Shown: one piece after another, positions 6,507 to 13,000 of the stretch
How positions within the stretch are numbered: position 1 is the stretch's first letter
Layout: each line of letters starts with the position of its first letter
Source: an uncultured Collinsella sp.
Lineage (GTDB): Bacteria > Actinomycetota > Coriobacteriia > Coriobacteriales > Coriobacteriaceae
Assembly: GCA_905199225.1 (NCBI GenBank)
Contig: CAJKFS010000053.1
Span: 1-13,000, forward strand
DNA: 13,000 nucleotides
Reading direction: 5' to 3'
The notes under the pieces: model-generated
What the model was told of the DNA's origin: nothing
Databases searched by the model: none
What the model saw: the letters and a program-made list of their open reading frames with translations, nothing else
Position numbers and translations under genes: made by a program

Positions 6507-7841
6507 ATGAAACCTATCGTCGCCGTCGTCGGACGCCCCAACGTGGGCAAGTCCACGCTCGTTAACCGCCTGGCCCAGACCTCGGACGCCATCGTCCATG
6601 AGTCCCGCGGCGTCACGCGCGACCGCTCGTATCACACGGCCGATTGGAACGGCCGCGAGTTCACCATCGTCGACACGGGCGGTATCGAGCCGCTCAAGAG
6701 CGACGACGTCTTTGCCACGTCCATCCGCGACCAGGCCCTCGCCGCCGCCGAGGAAGCCGCCGTCATCCTGTTTGTGGTCGACGGCCGCACCGGCGTCACC
6801 GAGGAGGACGAGTCGGTCGCTCGCATGCTCAAGCGCTGCGACAAGCCGGTCTTTCTGCTGGTGAACAAGCTCGACAACCCCGATCGCGAGAACGACAGCA
6901 TCTGGGAGTTCTATTCGCTCGGTATCGGCGAGCCCACGCCGCTCTCGGCCCTGCACGGCCACGGCACGGGCGACCTGCTCGACGACATCGTGGCCCTGCT
7001 TCCCGAGGAAGAGGACGAGGTCGCCGATGAGTTCCCCGACGCGCTGAACGTCGCCATCATCGGCCGCCCCAACGCCGGTAAGTCTTCGCTGTTCAACCGC
7101 ATCCTGGGCACCGACCGCTCCATCGTGTCCAACATTGCCGGCACCACGCGCGACGCCATCGATACCGTCGTCGAGCGCAACGGCAAGCATTACCGCATGG
7201 TCGACACCGCGGGCATTCGCAAGAAGAGCACCGTATACGAGAACATCGAGTACTACTCCATGGTCCGCGGCCTGCGCGCCATCGATCGCGCCGACGTGGC
7301 GCTGCTTGTCGTCGACGCCTCCGTGGGCGTTACCGAGCAGGACCAGAAGGTCATGGGCCTCGCCATCGAACGCGGCTGCGCCATCGTCGTGCTGCTCAAC
7401 AAGTGGGACCTGCTCGACGACGACCGTAAGCGCGAGGCCTGCATGGAGACCATCGACCGCCGTCTGGGCGTCATGGCTCCCTGGGCCCAGTACCTGCGCA
7501 TCTCTGCCCTGACCGGCCGCAGCGTCGAGAAGATCTGGGCGATGGTCGATGCCGCCGAAAAGACGCGTTCGCAAAAGATCAGCACCTCGCGCCTCAACAC
7601 GTTCCTCACCGACCTGCGCGAGTTTGGCCACACCGTGGTAGACGGCAAGCGCCGCCTGCGCATGCACTACGTGACCCAGACGGGCGTCAACCCGCCGACG
7701 TTCACGTTCTTCGTCAATCACAGCGACCTGGTCAACGACACCTACCAGCGCTACGTGGAGAACCGCATGCGCTCGACCTTCGACTTCGCCGGCACGCCCA
7801 TTCGACTCTTCTTTAGGAAGAAGGAGCAAAAGGATGCATAA
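6507..7841 (+). CDS. der: Ribosome-assembly GTPase Der (EngA)
   Basis: Der is an essential GTPase with two G domains that acts late in 50S subunit assembly. The 444-residue protein shows G domain 1 with GRPNVGKS (9-16), DTGG (56-59) and NKLD (120-123). G domain 2 has GRPNAGKS (186-193), DTAG (233-236) and NKWD (298-301). A C-terminal KH-like domain (about 350-444) ends in the basic stretch RLFFRKKEQ. An acidic linker (167-176) joins the two G domains. AAAGGAGAG (6495-6503) fixes the ATG at 6507; the frame is open 57 codons further upstream, but that part is shadow of the previous gene. Its end overlaps plsY by 8 nt. Confidence 0.97.
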   Translation: MKPIVAVVGRPNVGKSTLVNRLAQTSDAIVHESRGVTRDRSYHTADWNGREFTIVDTGGIEPLKSDDVFATSIRDQALAAAEEAAVILFVVDGRTGVTEEDESVARMLKRCDKPVFLLVNKLDNPDRENDSIWEFYSLGIGEPTPLSALHGHGTGDLLDDIVALLPEEEDEVADEFPDALNVAIIGRPNAGKSSLFNRILGTDRSIVSNIAGTTRDAIDTVVERNGKHYRMVDTAGIRKKSTVYENIEYYSMVRGLRAIDRADVALLVVDASVGVTEQDQKVMGLAIERGCAIVVLLNKWDLLDDDRKREACMETIDRRLGVMAPWAQYLRISALTGRSVEKIWAMVDAAEKTRSQKISTSRLNTFLTDLREFGHTVVDGKRRLRMHYVTQTGVNPPTFTFFVNHSDLVNDTYQRYVENRMRSTFDFAGTPIRLFFRKKEQKDA

Positions 7842-8517
7842 TCCGATTCTTCTGACTGCCATCTGCGCCGTGGTCTCGTTCTTTATCGGAGCGATTCCGT
7901 TTGGTCTGATTCTGGGCCGTGTGTTCAACCACACCGACATCCGCAAGGCAGGCTCAGGCAACATCGGCACTACCAACGCATTGCGCGTGGCCGGCCCCAA
8001 GGTGGCCGCGCTCACGCTGCTGCTCGACTGCCTTAAGGGCGCCATCTGCGTCCTTATCGCGCGTCCGCTCATCGCGAGCGTGGGCTATGGCTTCCCTGTG
8101 AGCATCATGGCTCCCGGTGCCGCCGGCGACTGGATGCTCGGCGTCATTTGCCTGGCTGCCGTGTGGGGACACATCTTCTCGCCCTACCTTAACTTCCACG
8201 GCGGTAAGGGTATCGCCGTGGGCCTGGGTGTGATCCTTGCCTGGTACTGGCCCATTGGCCTGTCGCTGCTGGGCATGTTTATCGTGGCCGTCGCCATTAC
8301 CAAGTTTGTGTCGGTGGGCTCGCTTGTCGCGGCCATCGGCCTTCCCATCGCTGCCTGCGCGGTCTTTCCGTACAGCAGCCTGGGCCTCAAGTTTTGCATG
8401 ACGATGATCGGCATCACCGTGGTGTGGGCCCATCGCGCGAACATCAAAAAGATCATGACCGGTAAGGAGTCCAAGCTCTCGTTTACCAAGCGCGTCACCG
8501 AGCCCGACGATAAGTAG
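7834..8517 (+). CDS. plsY: Acyl-phosphate:glycerol-3-phosphate acyltransferase PlsY
   Basis: PlsY is an integral membrane enzyme that transfers an acyl group from acyl-phosphate to glycerol-3-phosphate, the first committed step of phospholipid synthesis. The 227-residue protein is strongly hydrophobic with several membrane segments. It holds all three family motifs: SGNIGTTNALR (41-51), FHGGKGIAVG (121-130) and HRANIKKIMTGKES (200-213). It is somewhat longer than the roughly 200 residues usual for PlsY; the extra length appears to be in the loop near 82-100 and the polar tail. AAGGAG (7821-7826) inside der lies 7 nt before the ATG, giving coupling by overlap. Its substrate would come from the next gene, gpsA. 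The acyl-phosphate source, PlsX, is not in the window. Confidence 0.97.
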   Translation: MHNPILLTAICAVVSFFIGAIPFGLILGRVFNHTDIRKAGSGNIGTTNALRVAGPKVAALTLLLDCLKGAICVLIARPLIASVGYGFPVSIMAPGAAGDWMLGVICLAAVWGHIFSPYLNFHGGKGIAVGLGVILAWYWPIGLSLLGMFIVAVAITKFVSVGSLVAAIGLPIAACAVFPYSSLGLKFCMTMIGITVVWAHRANIKKIMTGKESKLSFTKRVTEPDDK

Positions 8518-8526
8518 GAGAGAGTC

Positions 8527-9534
8527 ATGAATGTTGCGCTGATTGGCTCCGGCTCCTGGGGAACCGCCGTCGCCGGCCTTGCCGCCGCGCGAGCCGAGCG
8601 CGTGATCATGTGGGCCCATAGCGAGCAGACGGCCGCCGGCATAAACGGCGAGCATCGCAACCCCCGCTATCTGGTGGACTACGTGCTGCCGGAAAACGTT
8701 GTCGCCACGACGGATTTGGCCCAGGCGCTCGACGGCGTCGAGGCCATCATCTTTGCCGTGCCCTCCACGCACCTGCGCGACGTCTGCCATCAGGCAGCAC
8801 CCTTCATCGCCGCCGACACCCCGGTGCTCTGCCTCACCAAGGGCATCGAGCCCGAGTCTGGCCTGCTCATGAGCGAGGTCATCGCCAGCGAGATCGGCAA
8901 CGAAGCACGCGTGGCGGCGCTCTCGGGCCCCAACCATGCCGAGGAAATCTGCCGCGGCGGGCTTTCGGCTGCCGTCATCGCCAGTGAAGACCAGCAAGTG
9001 GGGGAGACCTTTAAGGAGCTGCTGCTTTCCACGGCCCTCCGCATCTACCTGTCGCAGGACATGACGGGCGTCGAGGTATGCGGCGCCATGAAAAATGTCA
9101 TCGCCATCGTGTGCGGCATCTCCGCCGGTACCGGCGCGGGCGATAACACGCTCGCCCTCATCATGACGCGCGGTCTGGCCGAGATCAGCCGTCTGGTGCA
9201 CGCCCGCGGCGGTCAGGCCATGACCTGCATGGGGCTTGCCGGCATGGGCGACCTCATCGCCACCTGCACTTCGGAGCATTCGCGCAACCGCACCTTTGGC
9301 TACGAGTTCGCTCATGGCGTGTCGCTCGACGAGTACCAGGCGCGCACGCATATGGTGGTCGAGGGTGCCGTCGCGGCCCGCAGCGTCAGCGAGCTTGCGC
9401 GTTCACTGGGCGTAGACATTCCGCTCACCTTTGCCGTGGAGCAAACGCTCTACAACGGTGTTACTTTGGATAGGGCGCTCGAGATTCTCACCGACCGCGT
9501 TCCCTCTCAAGAGTTCTACGGACTCGCCGACTAG
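8527..9534 (+). CDS. gpsA: NAD(P)H-dependent glycerol-3-phosphate dehydrogenase
   Basis: GpsA reduces dihydroxyacetone phosphate to sn-glycerol-3-phosphate, the backbone used by PlsY. The 335-residue protein begins with a Rossmann dinucleotide-binding motif GSGSWGTA (7-14). FAVPSTHLR (76-84), LTKGIE with Lys105 (103-108), the LSGPNHAEEI stretch (132-141) and the GAMKN segment with the predicted catalytic Lys189 follow. Its SGPNHAEE differs from the more familiar SGPSFAxE, a variation I take to be natural in this lineage. AGGAGAGAG (8516-8524) overlaps the plsY stop and supports the start. The plsY-gpsA pairing is a common bacterial arrangement and matches the metabolic order. Confidence 0.96.
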   Translation: MNVALIGSGSWGTAVAGLAAARAERVIMWAHSEQTAAGINGEHRNPRYLVDYVLPENVVATTDLAQALDGVEAIIFAVPSTHLRDVCHQAAPFIAADTPVLCLTKGIEPESGLLMSEVIASEIGNEARVAALSGPNHAEEICRGGLSAAVIASEDQQVGETFKELLLSTALRIYLSQDMTGVEVCGAMKNVIAIVCGISAGTGAGDNTLALIMTRGLAEISRLVHARGGQAMTCMGLAGMGDLIATCTSEHSRNRTFGYEFAHGVSLDEYQARTHMVVEGAVAARSVSELARSLGVDIPLTFAVEQTLYNGVTLDRALEILTDRVPSQEFYGLAD

Positions 9535-9552
9535 CGCAGAAAGGCTACTACC

Positions 9553-10224
9553 ATGGGTTCCATCAAAATCGCTCCATCCGTCCTTTCGGCCGACATGGCC
9601 AACCTGAAGGGCGAGCTCGACAAGATCGCCGGTGCCGACTACGTGCACTTCGACGTCATGGACGGCCACTTTACCGGTAACCTGACCTTTGGCGTTGACA
9701 TCCTTAAGGCCGTCAAGCGCTCCACCGACGTGCCGGTCGACGCGCACCTGATGGTGTCGAATCCCGACGAGACGGTCGATTGGTACGCCGACGCCGGTGC
9801 CGACATGATTACCATGCACTACGAGGCTTCCACGCACCTGCACCGCACGCTCACCCATCTGCAGCAGCGCGGTGTCAAGGCCGGTGTGGTGCTCAACCCC
9901 GCCACCCCCGTCTGCGTGCTCGAAAGCATCATCGACGTTGTCGACATGGTGCTACTGATGAGCGTTAACCCCGGCTTTGGCGGCCAGAGCTTTATCCCCG
10001 GTACCATCGCCAAACTGCACGAGCTCAAGGCCATGTGTGAGCGCCACGGCGTTTCGCCCCTCATCGAGGTCGATGGCGGAATCTCTTCCAAGAACATCGC
10101 CGAGGTCGTCAAGGCCGGCGCCAACGTGCTCGTAGCCGGCTCCGCCGTATTTAAGTCCGAAGATCCCGCCGCCGAGGTTGCGCTGCTGCAGAAGTTGGGC
10201 AATGAGGCAGCACAGGAGGCATAA
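9553..10224 (+). CDS. rpe: Ribulose-phosphate 3-epimerase
   Basis: Rpe interconverts ribulose-5-phosphate and xylulose-5-phosphate in the pentose phosphate pathway. The 223-residue TIM barrel has the standard metal ligands: His32 and Asp34 in VHFDVMDGHF, His65 in DAHLMV, and Asp174 in EVDGGI, where Asp34 and Asp174 are also the acid/base pair. The phosphate-binding NPGFGGQSF (139-147) and the AGSAVF end are present. The loop after DGHF reads TGNLTFG where VPNLTFG is more usual, a mild active-site-loop difference. AGAAAGG (9538-9544) precedes the ATG by 8 nt; the gap to gpsA is 18 nt. Its position beside lipid and sulfur-transfer genes does not suggest a pathway link beyond shared growth needs. 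Confidence 0.96.
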   Translation: MGSIKIAPSVLSADMANLKGELDKIAGADYVHFDVMDGHFTGNLTFGVDILKAVKRSTDVPVDAHLMVSNPDETVDWYADAGADMITMHYEASTHLHRTLTHLQQRGVKAGVVLNPATPVCVLESIIDVVDMVLLMSVNPGFGGQSFIPGTIAKLHELKAMCERHGVSPLIEVDGGISSKNIAEVVKAGANVLVAGSAVFKSEDPAAEVALLQKLGNEAAQEA

Positions 10225-10230
10225 ACCCTT

Positions 10231-11409
10231 ATGACCGCAGGTCAAAACCGCATACCCGTGAATCTTGACTATGCCGCCTCGACGCCCATGCGCGCCGAGG
10301 CGCTCCTTGCGCAGCGCGAGTACGACAACAGCGAGCTTGCCGGCGTCAACCCCAACTCGCTGCACTCGCTTGGCCGCAAGGCCGCCGCACGCCTGGAAGT
10401 CGCCCGTCGCGAGATCGCCCGTAGCTTTGGCGCACGCGTTCGCCCGTCCGAGATCATCCTTACCAACGGCGGTACCGAGGCCAACCAGCTGGCGCTGCTC
10501 GGTCTTGCCGAGGGCGCTCGTCAGCGCGATCGCAAGCGCGATCGCGTAATCGTTTCGGCCATCGAGCACGATTCGATTCTGGACAACCTGCCGCTGCTGC
10601 GTGCCGCCGGCTTTACCGTCGACTTGGTGCAGCCCTGCCGCGCGGGCTACATAGAGCCTGCCACGCTTGTCGAGCTGCTCGGCGACGACGTTGCGCTCGT
10701 GAGCATTATGGTCGCCAACAACGAGACCGGCATGGTGCAGCCTATCCGCGAGCTGGCCGCCGCCGCACATGCTGCCGGCGCCTTGTTTCATACCGATGCC
10801 ATCCAGGGCTACTTGCACATTCCGCTCGATGTCACCGAGCTGGGCGTCGATGCCATGACCGTTGCCGCGCACAAGATCGGCGGCCCTGTGGCATCCGGTG
10901 CGCTCTACCTTAAGAACCGCACGCCGCTGCGTCCGCGCATCTTTGGCGGTGGACAGGAAGCCGGCCGTCGCGCCGGTACGCAGGATCTGCGCACGCAGCT
11001 GGCTTTTGCCGCTGCCGCTTCCGTGTTGCTGCCGAATGTGGGCCAGGAGCGTGCGACGCTGCAGGCCCTGTCCGACAAGCTCTACGCCACGCTTACGGCC
11101 CATCCTCGCATTCACGCCACGATGGGCGACTACGCGCAGGCCGATCGTCTGCCGGGTATGGTTTCGATCTACGTCGACGGCATGGACTCGGAGGAGCTCA
11201 TCATCAAGCTCGATACCGCCGGCTTCGAGGTTTCGGCCGGATCGGCTTGTTCGAGCGGCAGCATGGACCCGAGCCACGTGCTCAGCGCCATGGGCATCGG
11301 CCGCGAGCAGGCATTGGGGTCGCTGCGCATCTCGTTTGATGACCGGGTGAACCCGGGCGATCTGGACGACTTTGCCCAGACGCTGTTGTCGATCGTAGGT
11401 GCCGCATGA
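10231..11409 (+). CDS. Cysteine desulfurase (NifS/IscS-like, class V aminotransferase)
   Basis: The enzyme removes sulfur from cysteine using pyridoxal phosphate and passes it as a persulfide to iron-sulfur or thio-modification pathways. The 392-residue protein has NGGTEANQLAL (79-89), EHDS with His113, VANNETG (161-167), HTDAIQG (187-193, Asp189), AAHKIGGP with the PLP Lys215, and FGGGQEAGRRAGT (238-250). The persulfide Cys340 lies in SAGSACSSGS, the long-loop class I (NifS/IscS) form. AGGAGG (10214-10219), 11 nt upstream, serves the ATG. No IscU/NifU scaffold or thiI/mnmA tRNA-thiolation gene lies in the window, so the acceptor is unknown; hence no firm symbol. Its stop overlaps the next gene by 4 nt. 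Confidence 0.93.
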   Translation: MTAGQNRIPVNLDYAASTPMRAEALLAQREYDNSELAGVNPNSLHSLGRKAAARLEVARREIARSFGARVRPSEIILTNGGTEANQLALLGLAEGARQRDRKRDRVIVSAIEHDSILDNLPLLRAAGFTVDLVQPCRAGYIEPATLVELLGDDVALVSIMVANNETGMVQPIRELAAAAHAAGALFHTDAIQGYLHIPLDVTELGVDAMTVAAHKIGGPVASGALYLKNRTPLRPRIFGGGQEAGRRAGTQDLRTQLAFAAAASVLLPNVGQERATLQALSDKLYATLTAHPRIHATMGDYAQADRLPGMVSIYVDGMDSEELIIKLDTAGFEVSAGSACSSGSMDPSHVLSAMGIGREQALGSLRISFDDRVNPGDLDDFAQTLLSIVGAA

Positions 11410-12215
11410 TCGTCGCCCAGCTCGAGCGTGCCCTGCTGACGCGCTACCCCAAGGCGGACGCCGAGGGCTGGGACCACGTAGGCTTATCCGTGGGCGACCC
11501 TGCCGCCGAGATTACCAACGTGGCCTGCGCACTCGACGCGACCGAGGCCAACGTGCACCGCGCTCTCGAGGCCGGCGCCAACGTGCTGCTGACGCATCAT
11601 CCCATCTACATCAAGGTGCCCGAGGCGTTTTGCCCGGCGGATGCGTCGCGTCCCCAGTGCAGCGCAGCGTTGTACGAGGCAGCTCGTTGCGGCGTGAGCG
11701 TCATCTCGCTTCACACCAACCTGGACCGCTCGCACGATGCGCGTGCTCGCCTGAGTGAGTTACTGGGCGCTGAGCCCATGAGCTCGCTGGAGCATGTGGA
11801 CGAGCCTGAACTCACCGGTCTGGGCGCATTCACGACCCTCCACGACGCCTGCAACCTGCGCGATCTCGCCAACCGTGCCGCCACGGCCTTTGGCAGCGAC
11901 CCGCGCGTATGGGGCGAAGCCGAGCGCCCGTGCCGCACCGTCGCCATCTTGGGCGGCTCCCTCGGCGATTTTGGTGAGCTTGCCATCGCCGCCGGCGCAG
12001 ATGTTATTGTGACCGGAGAGGCCGGCTACCACGTGGCGCAGGACCTTGCCTTGCGCGGTCTGGGCGTCATCCTGCTCGGCCACGATCGCTCCGAGGAGCC
12101 GTTCGTGGATATCTTGATGAACTCTGCAGTTGACGCAGGGGTCGACCCCCGTCATGCGATTAAAATACTGAACCCTTGCCAATGGTGGACTGTGACAAAA
12201 GGAGAGAACTTATGA
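11406..12215 (+). CDS. Nif3-like dinuclear-metal protein (DUF34 family)
   Basis: Nif3/YbgI/YqfO proteins form hexamers with a two-metal site. They have been labelled GTP cyclohydrolase type 2-like, but their real role is unsettled. This 269-residue version carries the expected metal ligands: His64 and His65 in LLTHHP, Asp107 in SLHTNLD, and His226 with Glu230 in GHDRSEE (an H-x3-E pair, as in YbgI). It lacks room for the inserted PII-like domain of longer YqfO-type members. The ATG overlaps the desulfurase stop as ATGA, and its own stop overlaps the next ATG the same way, so three genes are probably translationally coupled. Pairing with a coiled-coil zinc-ribbon gene is also known in mycobacteria. 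Confidence 0.92.
   Translation: MIVAQLERALLTRYPKADAEGWDHVGLSVGDPAAEITNVACALDATEANVHRALEAGANVLLTHHPIYIKVPEAFCPADASRPQCSAALYEAARCGVSVISLHTNLDRSHDARARLSELLGAEPMSSLEHVDEPELTGLGAFTTLHDACNLRDLANRAATAFGSDPRVWGEAERPCRTVAILGGSLGDFGELAIAAGADVIVTGEAGYHVAQDLALRGLGVILLGHDRSEEPFVDILMNSAVDAGVDPRHAIKILNPCQWWTVTKGENL
12130..12166 (+). promoter_or_regulatory. Possible internal control region late in the Nif3-like gene
   Basis: Three elements coincide within coding sequence: TTGACG (12130-12135, five of six -35 bases), a perfect 12-bp palindrome GGGGTCGACCCC (12138-12149) and TAAAAT (12161-12166, five of six -10 bases). The spacer between the boxes is 25 bp, too long for a normal promoter. Either only the -10 is used, with a regulator bound at the palindrome, or this is chance. 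The A/T-rich patch stands out in a GC-rich gene. Confidence 0.15.
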
Positions 12216-12931
12216 GCGCCGGCGCTACGCTACTCAAGCTGCAACAGATCGATTTGGAACTCGCCCGCAACAAAAGCGAACTTGCCAATATGCCGGAGCT
12301 CAAGGAGCTCGCTTCTAAGCGCAAGACCTATGTGAAGCTCAAGTCCGAGATGACCAAGCTCTACGCCCAGCGCAAGGACCTGGACATTGAGCTCGACGAC
12401 CTCAACACCACCGAGATTCAGACCAATAACGCCATCGAGGCTGCCAAGAAGCGTCACGTCGACGGTTCTGATTACCGCGAGGTGCAGGACCTGGAGAATG
12501 AGCTTGCCACCCTGGCCAAGCGTCTGGACAAGATCGAGCACACCCGCAAGGACGTCATCGTCGCCCATAAGGAAGCGCTCGACCGCGAGGCCCGCGCGCA
12601 GGCCATCATCGCCAAGTTCGAGGAGGGCGTGAAGGCTGACACCAAGGCCGCACGAGCCAAGGCCGCCGACTTGCAGGCCCAGATTGATGCCGCCACCAAG
12701 GAGCGCACTGCGCTGGCTGCCACGCTGCCGACTGACGTGCTCACCGATTACGAGCGCCTGCTTAAGCAGTTCCGCGGCCTGGCCGTCGAGACCATCCAAG
12801 GCAACATCCCCACGGTCTGCCACACAGCGCTGCAGGCATCGTCCATGAGCGACCTCAACCACGACGGTAGTGAGATTACGCACTGCCCGTACTGCCACCG
12901 CCTGCTCGTGCTCCCCAGCAAGGAAGCTTAA
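12212..12931 (+). CDS. Coiled-coil protein with degenerate C4-type zinc ribbon
   Basis: The family (zf-RING_7 type; relatives include Helicobacter FlgZ and chlamydial CdsZ) has a long N-terminal coiled-coil hairpin and a C-terminal zinc ribbon; its role in actinobacteria is unknown. The 239-residue protein is charged and helical from about 5 to 185. At the C-terminus the second knuckle CPYC is intact (Cys225, Cys228, followed by His229). The first knuckle has only Cys203-His204: the position three before Cys203, where the first cysteine is expected, is Pro200. Zinc may use histidine, or binding may be weakened. GGAGAG (12201-12206), 5 nt before ATG 12212, fixes the start, which overlaps the Nif3-like stop by 4 nt. 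An earlier in-frame ATG at 12176 lies inside Nif3 and is less likely. Confidence 0.85.
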   Translation: MSAGATLLKLQQIDLELARNKSELANMPELKELASKRKTYVKLKSEMTKLYAQRKDLDIELDDLNTTEIQTNNAIEAAKKRHVDGSDYREVQDLENELATLAKRLDKIEHTRKDVIVAHKEALDREARAQAIIAKFEEGVKADTKAARAKAADLQAQIDAATKERTALAATLPTDVLTDYERLLKQFRGLAVETIQGNIPTVCHTALQASSMSDLNHDGSEITHCPYCHRLLVLPSKEA

Positions 12932-12934
12932 ACG

Positions 12935-13000
12935 ATGGCGGCACCCAACAATTCAATACAACTTGAGGGGAAAACGATCCTGCTGGGCATTACCGGCGGG
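12935..13000 (+). CDS. coaBC: Start of coaBC (partial, cut by right edge)
   Basis: An ATG at 12935, 3 nt after the previous stop, opens a frame that runs to the window end (22 codons). AAGGA (12920-12924) lies 10 nt upstream. The frame reads MAAPNNSIQLEG and then KTILLGITGG. The latter matches the N-terminal flavin-domain start of CoaBC (Dfp), usually followed by IAAYK. CoaBC couples phosphopantothenate to cysteine and decarboxylates the product on the way to coenzyme A. The first codons include A/T-rich ones (AAT, TCA, ATA, CAA, CTT) unlike the neighbouring genes, as often seen at gene starts. Only the first 22 residues are visible; another flavoprotein of the same fold is possible. Confidence 0.72.
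   Translation, partial: MAAPNNSIQLEGKTILLGITGG

Noticed and set aside
6486..8072. Long open frame of 528 codons on the - strand, opposite der and plsY
   Set aside because: It mirrors der and plsY exactly where third positions are rich in G/C, which removes antisense stops. The translation is Gly/Ala/Asp/His/Val-rich with no recognisable domain, and der is certain on the + strand.
7954..9351. Long open frame of 465 codons on the - strand, opposite plsY and gpsA
   Set aside because: Same composition effect; both + strand genes carry complete family motifs and the antisense product resembles nothing.
10523..10545. Tandem AGCGCGATCGC repeat (two 11-bp copies, 1 bp apart), each with the palindrome GCGATCGC
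   Set aside because: It encodes an Arg/Asp/Lys-rich loop (QRDRKRDR) in the cysteine desulfurase and occurs only once. Codon bias for Arg and Asp explains it without a regulatory role.
9952..11277. Long open frame of 441 codons on the - strand, opposite rpe and the cysteine desulfurase
   Set aside because: Composition shadow of two well-identified genes; there is no independent ribosome site or motif.

Overview
The window is GC-rich bacterial DNA, packed with genes that all read on the + strand. The gene set, the order scpA-scpB-rluB-cmk-plsC-ispH-(DUF512)-der-plsY-gpsA, the high G/C at third codon positions and the Shine-Dalgarno sites of the AAGGAGG type suggest a Coriobacteriia-like actinobacterium, perhaps Collinsella. 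This assignment comes from gene order and protein flavour alone and is an inference. It is core chromosome: I see no mobile element, tRNA, rRNA, CRISPR array or convincing terminator.

Layout. Positions 1-165 form a leader, less GC-rich than the genes, that holds a 16-bp perfect palindrome, two further inverted repeats, a weak promoter candidate and a possible 14-codon peptide. From 166 to the right edge run fifteen genes, fourteen complete and one cut by the edge. Gaps are 2-22 nt or short overlaps, apart from one 66-nt gap before cmk. Block A (166-2667) is scpA, scpB and rluB: condensin accessory proteins and a 23S rRNA pseudouridine synthase. Block B (2734-6496) is cmk, plsC, ispH and a PDZ/radical-SAM DUF512 protein. 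Block C (6507-9534) is der, plsY and gpsA. Block D (9553-13000) is rpe, a cysteine desulfurase, a Nif3-like protein, a coiled-coil/zinc-ribbon protein and the first 22 codons of a probable coaBC.

How the genes fit together. GpsA makes glycerol-3-phosphate, PlsY adds the first acyl chain and PlsC the second, so phosphatidic acid synthesis from dihydroxyacetone phosphate is nearly complete here (PlsX, which supplies acyl-phosphate, is not in the window). RluB and Der act on the large ribosomal subunit. The cysteine desulfurase could supply sulfur for the iron-sulfur clusters needed by IspH and the DUF512 protein. ScpAB serves chromosome segregation and Cmk supplies CDP. The likely reading is one long growth-linked housekeeping operon, possibly with internal promoters.

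No new multi-gene defence or mobile system is visible. The points most worth checking are a PlsC whose catalytic HX4D motif reads HX4E, a zinc-ribbon protein lacking the first of its four expected cysteines, the uncharacterised DUF512 radical-SAM protein between ispH and der, and the repeat-rich leader.
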